From contig JAGBAX010000008.1 of NCBI GenBank assembly GCA_017938765.1, positions 62,001 to 126,000 on the forward strand: a stretch of DNA of 64,000 nt, in the 5' to 3' direction. The translations under genes were made by a program, and so were the position numbers. This document shows positions 34,501-44,168 of this stretch, piece by piece (the first letter of the stretch is position 1; every line of letters starts with the position of its first letter). The notes under the pieces are model-generated. The model did not search any database and was not told where the DNA came from. It was given only the letters and a program-made list of their open reading frames with translations. The stretch is from Alistipes sp. (GTDB taxonomy: Bacteria > Bacteroidota > Bacteroidia > Bacteroidales > Rikenellaceae).

Positions 34501-36936
34501 CTATCTATAATCCAGCAGCGTATACTCATAGTTATCCATAATCTTGGTCTGAGAGTATGTCCTGCCGAAGCGGTCTGTAGCCTCGACACGAACTGCAGCG
34601 TTTTTGTTCTTCAGCGTATATTTATATAGGTGGAAGCAACTGGTAAAGTAGCTGCTACGACTACGATTTTTCACACCCACAAGGTGTCCGATAGCCCACC
34701 AGTCCTGACTTGAAGAGGTAGAGGGTTTTGTCGGATTGTCAATGCCCGTACCCTTTGTCGGAGTCTCCTTTTTGTACGGAATTTTAGTCATCTGACCGCT
34801 GTAAACACCATCCTCATAGACCTTTACCGTCCAACTGTCGTCTGCATTGAAGACATTGGCAAGCAATACCCCGTCGCCGTGCTGCTGGGCGAAGTACTCA
34901 TACTTGCCTCCACTGAGGTGGTTACCACGATAGAGGCGAATCTGATAGTCGCGGTCATTCATACCCGTATTGACACCCTGATAGTACCAGTTGTAGATTC
35001 TGTTACCCCTGATATCGTATACTCCATAGCCATTTGGAGTGCCGTCGCCATTGGTATTTGAGTGCCACCAAGCACCGCACACAGCACCGTGAACGTGCTC
35101 ATAGACACCACTTGAGAGTGTCGGCTCGTTGCGTGTGTAGTGGGTATGTCCCGCCATAATATGCGCCTCATTATATGCTGCCAGCAGGGCGATAACCCTC
35201 TGCACATTCTTCTTCGTTGAGTTTACCAACGGGATATGCACACAGAGGATAACCAGCTTATCCTTAGGCACATAGCTGAGGTCTTGGCGTAGCCACTCAT
35301 ACTGCTCATCGCTAAAGCCGAGAGAGTAGTCGCCACCCTTGCTGTTTGAGTTCCACAAGATATCACGCATACAGACAATATGCGTATCGCTGCGATTCCA
35401 CGAGTGGTTTATCGGCCCGAAGGTATCCTCAAACAGGCGCTGCGCCTTGATGTTGTAGGTAGAGGATGTCTCGTCCGCCTCAATAGGAGAGGAGGGGTTG
35501 AAGTAGAGGTAGTCGTGGTTACCCATAGTCTGATAGATAGCAATGCCCGTCTTTGACTTTGACATATGGTCACGCATATAAGGCATATGAGGGGTTGTAT
35601 CGCTACTGTCGCCAGAGCTGACAATATCGCCCAATGTCACTCCATAGCACGGCACACCCTTGCTCTCGGCCAACGCCTTGATATGAGGCACAGACTCCTG
35701 CTGGAAGCGTGTACGGCCAGTAGCATTGCTACACTGAGGGTCGGCAAGGCAGAAGAGCGAGAATATATCCTCCTTGACACTCTTTGTAAGCGTAAAGTTA
35801 TAGACAAAGCGATTAGGCTCGTACTTGATATAGAAGTGCGGTTGCCCCTTGTCGTTGATTACTGGGGCGCAATCTGCTGGTAGTGAGTAGTATATATACC
35901 ACGCATCGTGATGTGGAGTGAGTGAATACTCTCCCTTACTATCTGTCTGCACAACAGAGAAGCCGTCTGAGACACTAACACCCGCAGCAGGTGTTCCGTC
36001 GTGGTACTTAACCGTTCCCTTAGCAATGCTTCCAGGCTGATAATCATCCTCCTTATCAGCCATCCCTGTGCTACACCAGAACTGACCCACAGCAAGCGCC
36101 TCACGACTCTCTATCTGCTCAAAATCTGCCTGAGCAATCTCTATTAGCGCAACATCGCCCGCCGTAAGTGATGCTGTAAGAGTGGTGCAGAATCTATACT
36201 GAGCCTTGTCCGTATCAATATCCACCATCAGCTTATCAGCCTTAAGCTCCACTGGTATCACAGTCGCCCAGCCACCCTTTGTTGAGCCTACTGACGGCTT
36301 GAGGTAGTTAAGGGTCACACTCTTGTTCTGGCCACCCTTCAGACCATTTGATAGGGTAAAGGTCGCCTCACCCGTAAGGTTATGCGCCTCTGAGGTCACT
36401 GTTATGGACTCTATAGCATACTGCTGGGCGAGTGTTATATCAAACTCAAGCGCAGCAGCCACACCCGATACGGTAATGGTCTGGCCACGCTTAGCCGAGC
36501 CAAACATAGGGGCTTTAGCACCCACATTAGCACCATTAACAGCCGAATAACTCTGCTCTGAGGCGATATCGTAGAGAATCTTACTGCCACTAACTGTCGT
36601 ACCCTCTGAGGGATAGATAGCATATACCACCTCGCTCTGGCTCTCCAAGTTACCGCTAAAATGCGCATTTGCGCTTCCAGCACCAGATGTAAGCGAGTAT
36701 TGAGCAACACCACTAAAGTCCGTCAGAGTGATATTATCCCCCTCGCTCCAGAATATCTGTAGCTTATCTGACACCACAGCCGATGCGCGAGTGTAGGAGT
36801 TGTCAATCTTCACACTGACCTCAGTAAGCGACTCTATCTGAGGGTCATCTGGCAACTGAGGCTCAACGACCTCTGGCTCAGAGCAGGCGACAAAGAGTAG
36901 CGATAGCAGCACAAATACCTTTGTTATAGCTTTCAT
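34501..36936 (-). CDS. Lipoprotein: fimbrillin-like domain fused to calcineurin-like metallophosphoesterase
   Basis: An 811-residue predicted outer-membrane lipoprotein (lipobox FVACS, Cys18). The first ~260 residues look like a fimbrillin/Mfa-like domain (KLQIFWSEGDNITLTDF, then YAIYPSEG). A MetallophosN-like beta domain follows (about 285-390). The metallophosphoesterase core (about 390-640) shows LADPQC, LGDIVSSGD, MGNHDYLYF, CVHIPLV and GHTHYTRN as metal-binding motifs. A MetallophosC-like beta domain closes the protein. In the first motif the usual DxH reads DPQ. The substrate is unknown. Another member of the family without the fimbrillin part is at 50387-52045. Confidence 0.82.
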   Translation of the reverse strand: MKAITKVFVLLSLLFVACSEPEVVEPQLPDDPQIESLTEVSVKIDNSYTRASAVVSDKLQIFWSEGDNITLTDFSGVAQYSLTSGAGSANAHFSGNLESQSEVVYAIYPSEGTTVSGSKILYDIASEQSYSAVNGANVGAKAPMFGSAKRGQTITVSGVAAALEFDITLAQQYAIESITVTSEAHNLTGEATFTLSNGLKGGQNKSVTLNYLKPSVGSTKGGWATVIPVELKADKLMVDIDTDKAQYRFCTTLTASLTAGDVALIEIAQADFEQIESREALAVGQFWCSTGMADKEDDYQPGSIAKGTVKYHDGTPAAGVSVSDGFSVVQTDSKGEYSLTPHHDAWYIYYSLPADCAPVINDKGQPHFYIKYEPNRFVYNFTLTKSVKEDIFSLFCLADPQCSNATGRTRFQQESVPHIKALAESKGVPCYGVTLGDIVSSGDSSDTTPHMPYMRDHMSKSKTGIAIYQTMGNHDYLYFNPSSPIEADETSSTYNIKAQRLFEDTFGPINHSWNRSDTHIVCMRDILWNSNSKGGDYSLGFSDEQYEWLRQDLSYVPKDKLVILCVHIPLVNSTKKNVQRVIALLAAYNEAHIMAGHTHYTRNEPTLSSGVYEHVHGAVCGAWWHSNTNGDGTPNGYGVYDIRGNRIYNWYYQGVNTGMNDRDYQIRLYRGNHLSGGKYEYFAQQHGDGVLLANVFNADDSWTVKVYEDGVYSGQMTKIPYKKETPTKGTGIDNPTKPSTSSSQDWWAIGHLVGVKNRSRSSYFTSCFHLYKYTLKNKNAAVRVEATDRFGRTYSQTKIMDNYEYTLLDYR

Positions 36937-36961
36937 ACGATAGGGTATTAAGTTCTAACAG

Positions 36962-36994
36962 CAAAGGTAGTAAAATTTTTAGATATCACCTAAA
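36962..36994 (-). promoter_or_regulatory. Promoter of the fimbrillin-phosphoesterase gene
   Basis: On the minus strand TTTA (36991-36994), 21 bp, TACCTTTG (36962-36969). The -7 box is exact and the -33 box has one mismatch. The predicted start near 36955 gives a leader of about 19 nt to the ATG at 36936. Confidence 0.45.
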
Positions 36995-38354
36995 CTTCGC
37001 CCCCTAAAGCCTTAAATAGCTTTATATAAGCTATATACATAGAGGCAATAAGATTTGAGTACTGCATCTGACTCTCATACAGACTCCTTGAGGCATCAAT
37101 AACATCAAGATAGGAGCTCAGTCCATTTCTATAGAGAGCCATTGACAGCTCCGCAATCCTTCTATTTGACTCTATCAGAGATTTGTAACGCTCTGACTGC
37201 CTGCGCGTTGTGGCAATCTCCACAAGTGCACTCTCCACCTCCGCAAGCGCTGTAATAAAGCTCTGCTGATAGCTGTATAACGCCTGATTGTACTGCTCAA
37301 TGGCGGCTCTCTCACTTGCGCGTAACGCTCCAAAGCGATATATCGGCTGTGCGAAACTCAGTAGCGTGCTCCACCCAAGACTCTGACTCTTCAGCAGCTT
37401 TGACACCTCATCTGCAACCACTCCACCCTCAGCCGTAAGCGATAGGGTAGGCAGGCGAGCTATTCGTGCTTGCTTTGCCACCGATGCAGCCTTGACAAGT
37501 AGGGCGTAGGCTGATGCAATATCGCTTCTACGATAGAGCAAGTCGGAGGGAACACCTACTGGTATATCTATTGACGGAGAGTCACTTATGGCGTTTATAT
37601 CAAGTGTTTTATAGGCCGTTGTATCTATCACACTACTACTTGTAAGCGTCGTTATAGTAGCCATTACCTGCCTTACTTGACGCTCATAGAGTGGGATATC
37701 CGACTGGGAAGTATATAGCAGACTGAGTGCCTGCTGCCGATGCATTCCCGTTGCCAGTCCACGAGTAAAGAGTGAGTCTACAAGCAGCGCGGTCTCACTA
37801 CGCAGACGAGAGCTCTCTACTGCCACAATCAAATCTCTACGATACTGAAGCAGTGTATAGTAAGTCGTTGCCACCTGAGCTGCTAACGCAAGCCTTACTC
37901 CCCGATGTTGCCACTCGGCATACTCCACCGTAGCCTTTGACTCTGTTGTCGCAGAGCTGAGCGAGCCAAAGAGCGGTATCTCCCAGCTTACTGTAGGCTC
38001 TATGGCATAATACTGAGTCGTTGTGCTACCACTACCCGATACTCCCACCTGTCGTCCAAAGCCAAGCTGAGGCAGAAAATTACCTCTTAGTGTACGGAGC
38101 GACTGCTGCGCCTCAATAATCTTTGATGCGGAGGCCTTAAGGTCTAAGTTCTCTGCTAACGCTGTGGTAATAAGGCGATTGAGGGTCGTATCGCCAAATG
38201 CTTTCCACCACTGATTCTTAAATGGAATGCTATCTGACACTCCACCGTTTTGATAGAGATAACTCTTCGGCACATCCACCGTTACGGGCGTTAATCGCGG
38301 GTTACACGCCACTGATAAGAGTGCTATTATAAAATATGTAACCGACTTTTTCAT
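36990..38354 (-). CDS. Outer-membrane efflux channel (TolC/OprM family)
   Basis: A 454-residue outer-membrane factor of a tripartite efflux pump. A lipoprotein-type start (VACNP, Cys17) is followed by two OEP repeats of long coiled-coil helices. Family sequences include FGDTTLNRLITTALAENLDLKASASKI and RSDIASAYALLVKAASVAKQARIARLPTLSLTA (split here by position, about 45-75 and 275-310). The start overlaps the RND gene stop by 4 nt, so it is the last gene of the adaptor-pump-channel unit. Confidence 0.92.
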   Translation of the reverse strand: MKKSVTYFIIALLSVACNPRLTPVTVDVPKSYLYQNGGVSDSIPFKNQWWKAFGDTTLNRLITTALAENLDLKASASKIIEAQQSLRTLRGNFLPQLGFGRQVGVSGSGSTTTQYYAIEPTVSWEIPLFGSLSSATTESKATVEYAEWQHRGVRLALAAQVATTYYTLLQYRRDLIVAVESSRLRSETALLVDSLFTRGLATGMHRQQALSLLYTSQSDIPLYERQVRQVMATITTLTSSSVIDTTAYKTLDINAISDSPSIDIPVGVPSDLLYRRSDIASAYALLVKAASVAKQARIARLPTLSLTAEGGVVADEVSKLLKSQSLGWSTLLSFAQPIYRFGALRASERAAIEQYNQALYSYQQSFITALAEVESALVEIATTRRQSERYKSLIESNRRIAELSMALYRNGLSSYLDVIDASRSLYESQMQYSNLIASMYIAYIKLFKALGGEV

Positions 38355-41300
38355 CTGCTTACGATTCGTTTAATTAGGTAATAGAGGGCAGGGTATAGCA
38401 CCGCTCCGAGTGTTGTTGCCGTAACCATACCACCGACAAGCGACACGCCCATAATATTTCGCGCTGTTGAGTATACGCCACTGGCTGCTACGAGAGGCAT
38501 TGAGCCGAGTATAAAGGCTGCAGCCGTCATCACAATTGGGCGAAGCCTTATCCTTGCCGCCTCCACTGTCGCCTCAAGTAGGGTACGACCCTCACTCTGC
38601 AACCTTGATGCGTACTCCACAACCAGTATTGAGTTCTTTGCCGCAAGGCCTATGAGCATCACAAGCGATATCTGCGTGTATATGTCAATCACAAAGCGAC
38701 TGCTTACAACTCTTGACAGACCCACAAACACCAGCGCACCGAGAACAGCCAACGGCACTGCCGTAATTATCGCAACGGGCAGCGAGTAACTCTCGTAAAG
38801 CATTGACAGAATGAGAAATACAAAGACCACCGAGACAAGATAGACCATCCAGTTTCCTCCTCCGCCTTCGCTACTCTCAAGGGCGGTTGTTCCGCTCCAC
38901 TCAATACCCATATCTGACTGTAGAACGCTCTTTGCCGTGCTCTCAATTATCTCCATCACTTGACCCGTACTTACCCCCTTTGCGGGCGTGACTGTCACCT
39001 GCGCTGCACGATAGAGGTTAAACTGACGCTCAAAGGCGACTCCAAAGTCATCCTCTACTGTCACAAGCGTTGATAGTGGCAGGCTCTGACCTGTGGCTGT
39101 AGTTACAAAGTAACTATCCAACGACTCTTCGCTCTGACGATACTCTGGCGCAGCAGCGATATATGTGCGGTAGAGACGCCCAAAGCGCGTGAAGTTGTCA
39201 ATATACTGCCCACCCAGTAGTGTTGATAGCTGATTGTAGAGCTCATCAAGCTCCACCCCCTTCATCAGCGCCGCCTGACGGTCTACGACTATTCGCTTCT
39301 GAGGCACGCGGTTGTTAAACTGCGATACGGCTCTTTCAATCTGAGGGTTACGGTTTAGCGAGGCGAGCAGAGTATCAAGGCTTTGAGCCAAGTAGTCGTT
39401 GCCCCTGCCCTCCCTATCAGTCAGGGCACATGTCACTCCTGAGACAACACCCAATCCTGGTATTGCGGGCTGTATAAAGGCATAAGCCGTAACTCTTGGA
39501 GCCATTGAGTATAGCTCCTCCGAGACCAACTCCGCAAGCTCCTCTGCAGATGTTTTGCGCTCCTTGTAGGGCTTGAGCTTGACGAATATCACACCGCTAT
39601 TTGTCGCAGCGCTACCCGACAGCATATCAAATCCCGCCACCACAGCACTGCTTACCACCTCACTGTGAGACATCACAACGCTATTGACACTCTCCATTGC
39701 CCGCTCTGTCACCTGCAATGAGGATGAGGCTGGGGTCGTTACTGTCACCATAATGTAACCTTGGTCCTCATCTGGCAGAAATCCCGATGGGAGCACACTC
39801 CACAACACCACAATTCCTACAATCGTCACCACAAGAGCCATTACAGTGCGTTTAACACGCTGTACACTGCTCTCTGTTATTGAGACACACTTTGCCACCA
39901 CCGCATCAAAGCCTCTGTTAAACGCTCCGAAGAGGCCACTCTTACGCCTCTCTGACGGTTTTAGCAGCAGCGCACATAGGGCAGGGGTGAGCGTCAGCGC
40001 ACAGATAGTTGAGAAGAATACCGCCACCGATATCGTCACTCCAAACTGCTGAAACAGCTTGCCTGTCACGCCACCCGTAAAGCTGACTGGCACAAAGACC
40101 GCAAGTAGCACCACCGATGTAGCGATAACCGCACCGCTGACCTTCTCCATCGCGCTAACTGTCGCCTCAAAGGGCTTCTGCCCGCTCTCAATACCCGTCT
40201 GCACAGCCTCCACGACAACTATCGCATCGTCTACCACCAATCCGATAGCAAGCACTAATGCCAACAGCGAAACGACATTGATACTCAACCCAAAGAGCGG
40301 AAAGGCGATAAAACTACCCACTATTGAGACTGGTATAGCCACCACTGGGATGATTGTCGCCCTCCAATCCTGAATAAATAGAAATATTATCGCCACAACA
40401 AGTAGTAGCGAGGCGAGCAGCGTAAGCGCTATCTCCTCAATGCCCGCACTGATACTCTCTGTCGCATCTACGATAGTTGCCACCTCTATTCCATCGGGGA
40501 ATTGACTTGCGGCGCTCTCCATCTGACTGCGCACACGCTGTGCCACCGCCACTGCATTACTCTTAGGCTCTTGATAGACCACCATCACAGCCGTCGGGCG
40601 ACCATTGTACGACGACTTAGTTCCATACGCCTGACCTCCCAACTTAATCTCCGCCACTTGACCTAACAGCACCTGAGAGCCATCGCTGCTACTCTTGACA
40701 ACGATACTCTCAAACTGCTCTGCGGTGTTATACTGCTCTGGCAGAGTCACTGTATAGGTATACTCTGTACCCTCTGGCGCGGGCTCTGCTCCAAATTGAC
40801 CTACGGGATATGCTGCCGCTTGCACAGCTATTGCTCGCGTAATATCAGCCACCGAGAGGTCGTAGTACTCAAGCACATCTGGCTTAAGCCACACGCGCAT
40901 AGCATACTCCGAGGCACCCATAATCTGCACCTTACCCACGCCATCTACCATCAGAAGCCTATTCTGAAGGTTTATATAGGCGTAGTTTGAGACAAACTGC
41001 TCGTCATATCGTCCATCACTTGAAAGGGTGTAGACCATCAGAAATCCCGTTTGACTCTTTCGCGTCACTACGCCCTGCTCTACAACCTGCTGAGGTAGAA
41101 GCGAGGTCGCCGTTGAGACATTATTCTCAACCTCTACAGCACACATATCGGCATCCGCCCCAGGTGCAAAGGTCACCTGCAGGTTCATCGTTCCGTCCGA
41201 GCCACTGATAGCCTCCATATAGAGCATATCGCTCACACCCATAATACTCTGAGCAATAGGTGTCGCCACACTCTCACTGACCCTTACTGCATCTGCTCCG

Positions 41301-41449
41301 CTATATGTTGCACTGACCTCTACCACTGGCGGAGTGATATCTGGATACTGCGCTATTGTCAGGTCAAGAATTGATATCACACCCAAAAACAGCACAATCA
41401 CCGAGAGTGATATTGCGGCTATAGGTCGCTTAATGAAGAAATCTTTCAT
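38351..41449 (-). CDS. RND multidrug efflux transporter (HAE1 family)
   Basis: A 1032-residue inner-membrane proton/drug antiporter of the AcrB/MexB type. It starts with FFIKRPIAAISLSVIV and TIAQYPDITPP. Twelve membrane segments in two halves flank large periplasmic loops. The proton-relay pair lies in LVVDDAIVVVEAV (about residue 405), and the second half carries SILVVEYASRL. It overlaps both neighbours by 4 nt (adaptor upstream, channel downstream), suggesting coupled translation. Likely substrates are drugs, bile salts or detergents; specificity is not visible. Confidence 0.95.
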   Translation of the reverse strand: MKDFFIKRPIAAISLSVIVLFLGVISILDLTIAQYPDITPPVVEVSATYSGADAVRVSESVATPIAQSIMGVSDMLYMEAISGSDGTMNLQVTFAPGADADMCAVEVENNVSTATSLLPQQVVEQGVVTRKSQTGFLMVYTLSSDGRYDEQFVSNYAYINLQNRLLMVDGVGKVQIMGASEYAMRVWLKPDVLEYYDLSVADITRAIAVQAAAYPVGQFGAEPAPEGTEYTYTVTLPEQYNTAEQFESIVVKSSSDGSQVLLGQVAEIKLGGQAYGTKSSYNGRPTAVMVVYQEPKSNAVAVAQRVRSQMESAASQFPDGIEVATIVDATESISAGIEEIALTLLASLLLVVAIIFLFIQDWRATIIPVVAIPVSIVGSFIAFPLFGLSINVVSLLALVLAIGLVVDDAIVVVEAVQTGIESGQKPFEATVSAMEKVSGAVIATSVVLLAVFVPVSFTGGVTGKLFQQFGVTISVAVFFSTICALTLTPALCALLLKPSERRKSGLFGAFNRGFDAVVAKCVSITESSVQRVKRTVMALVVTIVGIVVLWSVLPSGFLPDEDQGYIMVTVTTPASSSLQVTERAMESVNSVVMSHSEVVSSAVVAGFDMLSGSAATNSGVIFVKLKPYKERKTSAEELAELVSEELYSMAPRVTAYAFIQPAIPGLGVVSGVTCALTDREGRGNDYLAQSLDTLLASLNRNPQIERAVSQFNNRVPQKRIVVDRQAALMKGVELDELYNQLSTLLGGQYIDNFTRFGRLYRTYIAAAPEYRQSEESLDSYFVTTATGQSLPLSTLVTVEDDFGVAFERQFNLYRAAQVTVTPAKGVSTGQVMEIIESTAKSVLQSDMGIEWSGTTALESSEGGGGNWMVYLVSVVFVFLILSMLYESYSLPVAIITAVPLAVLGALVFVGLSRVVSSRFVIDIYTQISLVMLIGLAAKNSILVVEYASRLQSEGRTLLEATVEAARIRLRPIVMTAAAFILGSMPLVAASGVYSTARNIMGVSLVGGMVTATTLGAVLYPALYYLIKRIVSR

Positions 41450-42546
41450 AACACCTTAACCTTTTGACCGTTAGACAATCTCGCATTGCCATCTACGACG
41501 ACCCTTTCGCCCACTTTGAGACCCTCTACAGCTACTGTTTTACCATCACTGCTGACAATATCCACCTGACGATAGTAGGCTGTAGAATCAGCCTCTACTA
41601 CCCACACTGATGCCACTCCTTGAATCTGCCTTACAGCACTCGCAGGCACTGTTATCTGCTCACGATACGCACCAACATTCGCCCTGACCCTTGCAAACTG
41701 ACCCGACTTAAGGAGGTAGTCAGGATTAGGAAAAGTGACTACGATAATAATCGTCCCCTCTGTATCTGCCACTGCGCTCTTTGTGTAGCTGTAACTACCC
41801 TTAAACGGATACTCTGACCCATCCGCCAGCGAAAGGGTAATATCCGAGAGTAGACCTGCATTGTTGTATGTGAACGACCTTCTGCCTGATAGCTCAAGAT
41901 AGTGAGACATTGGTATAGCAATATTCACACATAGCGTATCTACATTCTCAATACGAGTCAGCGTAGCAAACTTTGACCCTGGACCTACAAAGTCACCCAC
42001 ATAGGCCTCTGAAGCCGAAATAACACCATTTATCGGCGAGACTATTGTGGTGTACTCAACCTCCAACTGACTATTCTTAAGCCTCTGTTCAGCCGATGCA
42101 GTAGATGCCCTTGCCGCCTCATATTGAGCCTTGTACTGGTCAAACTGCGCCTGACTAATCGCATCTATCGCAACAAGCGGCACTGCACGGTTGTAGTTAT
42201 TCTCGGCCTCAATGGCATTGGCCTTTGCTGTTGCATAGTCCGCTTTTGCGGCAAGCATATTGGCTCGCTGCTGACGGTCGTCTATACGAAAGATTACCTG
42301 ACCACGCTTAACTGGCATACCGTTGCTAAACATCTTTGCCGACAGATAGCCACTGACTCTGGGCTGAATAACCACAGCATAGTTAGGCTGTAGGGTAGTG
42401 ATAAAGAGTTGTTTTGTTACAACGCTATCCGCCACAACCGAGACCACCTCTACCGCCTCCTCACTACTCTTCATAACGCCCTTTCCACCACTTGTGCAGG
42501 ATAAAAGACCCAACACAAACACAATAGATATATATACTGACCTCAT
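41446..42546 (-). CDS. Periplasmic adaptor lipoprotein of the RND efflux pump (MFP/HlyD family)
   Basis: A 366-residue membrane-fusion protein (lipobox GLLSC, Cys17) joining the RND pump to the outer-membrane channel. Visible are the lipoyl half-motifs (VVIQPRVSGYLSAKMFSNG and SPINGVISASEAYVGDFV), the alpha-hairpin between them, and a C-terminal beta-barrel and membrane-proximal domain (GQFARVRANVGAY). The ATG at 42546 gives the best lipoprotein signal; another ATG lies seven codons upstream at 42567. First gene of the efflux unit; no regulator gene is adjacent. Confidence 0.92.
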   Translation of the reverse strand: MRSVYISIVFVLGLLSCTSGGKGVMKSSEEAVEVVSVVADSVVTKQLFITTLQPNYAVVIQPRVSGYLSAKMFSNGMPVKRGQVIFRIDDRQQRANMLAAKADYATAKANAIEAENNYNRAVPLVAIDAISQAQFDQYKAQYEAARASTASAEQRLKNSQLEVEYTTIVSPINGVISASEAYVGDFVGPGSKFATLTRIENVDTLCVNIAIPMSHYLELSGRRSFTYNNAGLLSDITLSLADGSEYPFKGSYSYTKSAVADTEGTIIIVVTFPNPDYLLKSGQFARVRANVGAYREQITVPASAVRQIQGVASVWVVEADSTAYYRQVDIVSSDGKTVAVEGLKVGERVVVDGNARLSNGQKVKVL

Positions 42547-42640
42547 AATTAGGAAATTTACCCTCATAAAGTCAAAAAATATACCGTATTGATGCCATAA
42601 AAGGGCGATTTTAAGTTAAATACGCAAATTTGTTGCTGAA

Positions 42641-42654
42641 ATATTTGCAAATAT
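42641..42654. promoter_or_regulatory. 14-bp perfect palindrome overlapping the -33 element of the histone-like gene
   Basis: ATATTTGCAAATAT is a perfect palindrome and contains the TTTG -33 box of the downstream promoter. It lies in the divergent region between the efflux operon and the small histone-H1-like gene. A dimeric regulator could bind here and affect one or both directions; this is inference. Confidence 0.4.
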
Positions 42655-42675
42655 CCAAAACAGTTTTTACATTTG
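42644..42675 (+). promoter_or_regulatory. Promoter of the histone-H1-like gene
   Basis: TTTG (42644-42647), 20 bp, TACATTTG (42668-42675): exact consensus at both boxes. The predicted start near 42682 leaves an AT-rich leader of about 32 nt before the ATG at 42714. Confidence 0.65.
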
Positions 42676-42713
42676 TATAAACAAACCGTTTTATTTAATA
42701 AAAACTTAAAATT

Positions 42714-42890
42714 ATGAAAGAATTAGTAGAGAAAATCAATGCACAGATTGCAGATTTCCAGGTAAACGCTGCTGCTCAGGTTGAGAAGGGCAACAAGGCT
42801 GCTGGTACACGCGCTCGTAAGGCTGCTCTTGAGCTCAGCAAGCTTTTGAAGGAGTTCCGCAAGGTTTCTGTTGAGGAGGCTAAGAAATAG
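42714..42890 (+). CDS. Small histone H1-like (Hc1-like) DNA-binding protein
   Basis: A 58-residue basic protein of the bacterial Hc1/histone H1-like type that is common in Bacteroidota. The sequence begins MKELVEKINAQIADF, has a basic centre GNKAAGTRARKAALEL, and ends LLKEFRKVSVEEAKK. It is rich in Lys, Ala and Arg and probably binds DNA without sequence preference, helping to organise the nucleoid. It has its own strong promoter and terminator, so it forms a single-gene unit. Codon use resembles that of highly expressed genes (GCT, GGT, CGT). The assignment comes from composition and recognisable family sequence. Confidence 0.82.
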   Translation: MKELVEKINAQIADFQVNAAAQVEKGNKAAGTRARKAALELSKLLKEFRKVSVEEAKK

Positions 42891-42906
42891 GCATCTGACA
42901 CGAAAG

Positions 42907-42945
42907 ATAAAGGCTGTTTTCTTCTGAAAGCAGCCTTTATTGTTT
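42907..42945. terminator. Bidirectional terminator between the histone-like gene and the convergent outer-membrane protein gene
   Basis: A 15-bp stem with one wobble pair (42907-42921 with 42926-42940) has a 4-nt loop and contains AAAGGCTG/CAGCCTTT. It is followed by TGTTTAT on the plus side. It lies between the stops at 42890 (plus) and 42951 (minus), so it can serve both genes. Confidence 0.75.
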
Positions 42946-42950
42946 ATCCA

Positions 42951-44168
42951 TTAAAACGCCTCATTGAGCAAAACTTGGAAGCCATTGATAAGCCTACCAT
43001 TGACCCTACCACCAAATCCGTAGTCAAAGCGCACATTAACCCTCTTCTTAAACTCCCACCTCAATCCTATGCCGTAGTTAGGTAGGGTATGGCTCCACTG
43101 ATAGCTACTCCAACTATTGAAGCAGTTACCCGCACCGCCCCAAACAGCAACGCCTATACGACGCCACACTCTCTGTCGCAACTCCACCTGAGCTGTTACC
43201 ATATTACGGTCCGTAAAGCGACCCTCGTAGTAGCCTCTCATACGATATTTACTACCCATACGAGCATAGAGTTGCCAAGGCGTGCCACTACTGTTACTCT
43301 CTACATAGAGGTCCATAGCTATCAGGCCTCCTTTCCACAGCTTCTGATAGTACGACGCCACACCTGCAATCTTCCAACTGTTACTCTTAGTATTTGACAA
43401 CGCCTTTGGGCGAATCATACCCTGCATTGAGAGATAGACTCCCCTGTAGGGATTTGGTATAAAGTCGCGACTGTCATACTCAAGTAACAGCGAGAAACCA
43501 GTAGAGAGAGCCTCGCTCTTTGCCGAGCCAATAAGCGGTGCAATAAGTTCTCTGTCGCTATTCTTGGCATATATGTAGTCAAAATTAACCCTTGTACCTA
43601 TATATAAATTGCGACACAAGCGATGGTAGTACGACACCTCCACCTGCTGGTTATTTGAGGTATAGTTTACTGGTCTATTATTCACAGCTGCATCGTAACC
43701 CAAACCCCAGAAATCTGATGGAAGGCTTGTAAAGGCAATACGATAGTGCAGCCTATCACGATTATCCTTGAAGATATTAATTCCCTCAATACCAACATTG
43801 TTCACACCCTTAAGAGTTGCCCTTGCAAAGAGCGAAACTGTAGATGGAGGCACCTGCATATTTGTCCTATCTATACGATACAGTCCTGCCGCCATAACAC
43901 CAAGTCCAAGTCCTGTTGTTGATGAGTATGTTGGCGCTCCCACCACTGATACATCAAACTTTTTAGTAGCTGTTTTGTCCACAGAACTCTGCTGAAAGTA
44001 GTTGTAAGTCTTACGCCAAAAGTTCTGTTTCTTAGGCGTTTGAGGGAGTGGAGTGTAGGCATAACTAATAGTATCCCTGCCATTGACAAGGATACTACGC
44101 TCTTGAGCATAAGCTACATATACGACAAGCGTCGCAATGAGCGATATTGCAATACGCCTAAACAACAT
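42951..44168 (-). CDS. Outer-membrane beta-barrel protein, BamA/TamA surface-antigen-like
   Basis: A 405-residue exported protein with a signal peptide (ending VAYAQ) and a C-terminal barrel of the Omp85/D15 surface-antigen type without POTRA repeats. Marks are SSTTGLGLGVMAAGLYRI, LLLEYDSRDFIPNPYRGVYL (the D-x-R-D-x-x-x-N-P-x-x-G motif of this group), and a final GLRWEFKKRVNVRFDYGFG. Length is about half of BamA, which suggests a specialised secretion or lipid-handling barrel rather than the core assembly factor. Its ATG overlaps the stop of the YtfJ-like gene by one base. Confidence 0.82.
   Translation of the reverse strand: MLFRRIAISLIATLVVYVAYAQERSILVNGRDTISYAYTPLPQTPKKQNFWRKTYNYFQQSSVDKTATKKFDVSVVGAPTYSSTTGLGLGVMAAGLYRIDRTNMQVPPSTVSLFARATLKGVNNVGIEGINIFKDNRDRLHYRIAFTSLPSDFWGLGYDAAVNNRPVNYTSNNQQVEVSYYHRLCRNLYIGTRVNFDYIYAKNSDRELIAPLIGSAKSEALSTGFSLLLEYDSRDFIPNPYRGVYLSMQGMIRPKALSNTKSNSWKIAGVASYYQKLWKGGLIAMDLYVESNSSGTPWQLYARMGSKYRMRGYYEGRFTDRNMVTAQVELRQRVWRRIGVAVWGGAGNCFNSWSSYQWSHTLPNYGIGLRWEFKKRVNVRFDYGFGGRVNGRLINGFQVLLNEAF

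Noticed and set aside
34501-36936. Sus-like or capsule locus in the minus-strand region.
   Set aside because: There is no SusC/D pair, glycosyltransferase or polymerase gene here; the rhamnosidase-like gene and phosphatase stand alone.
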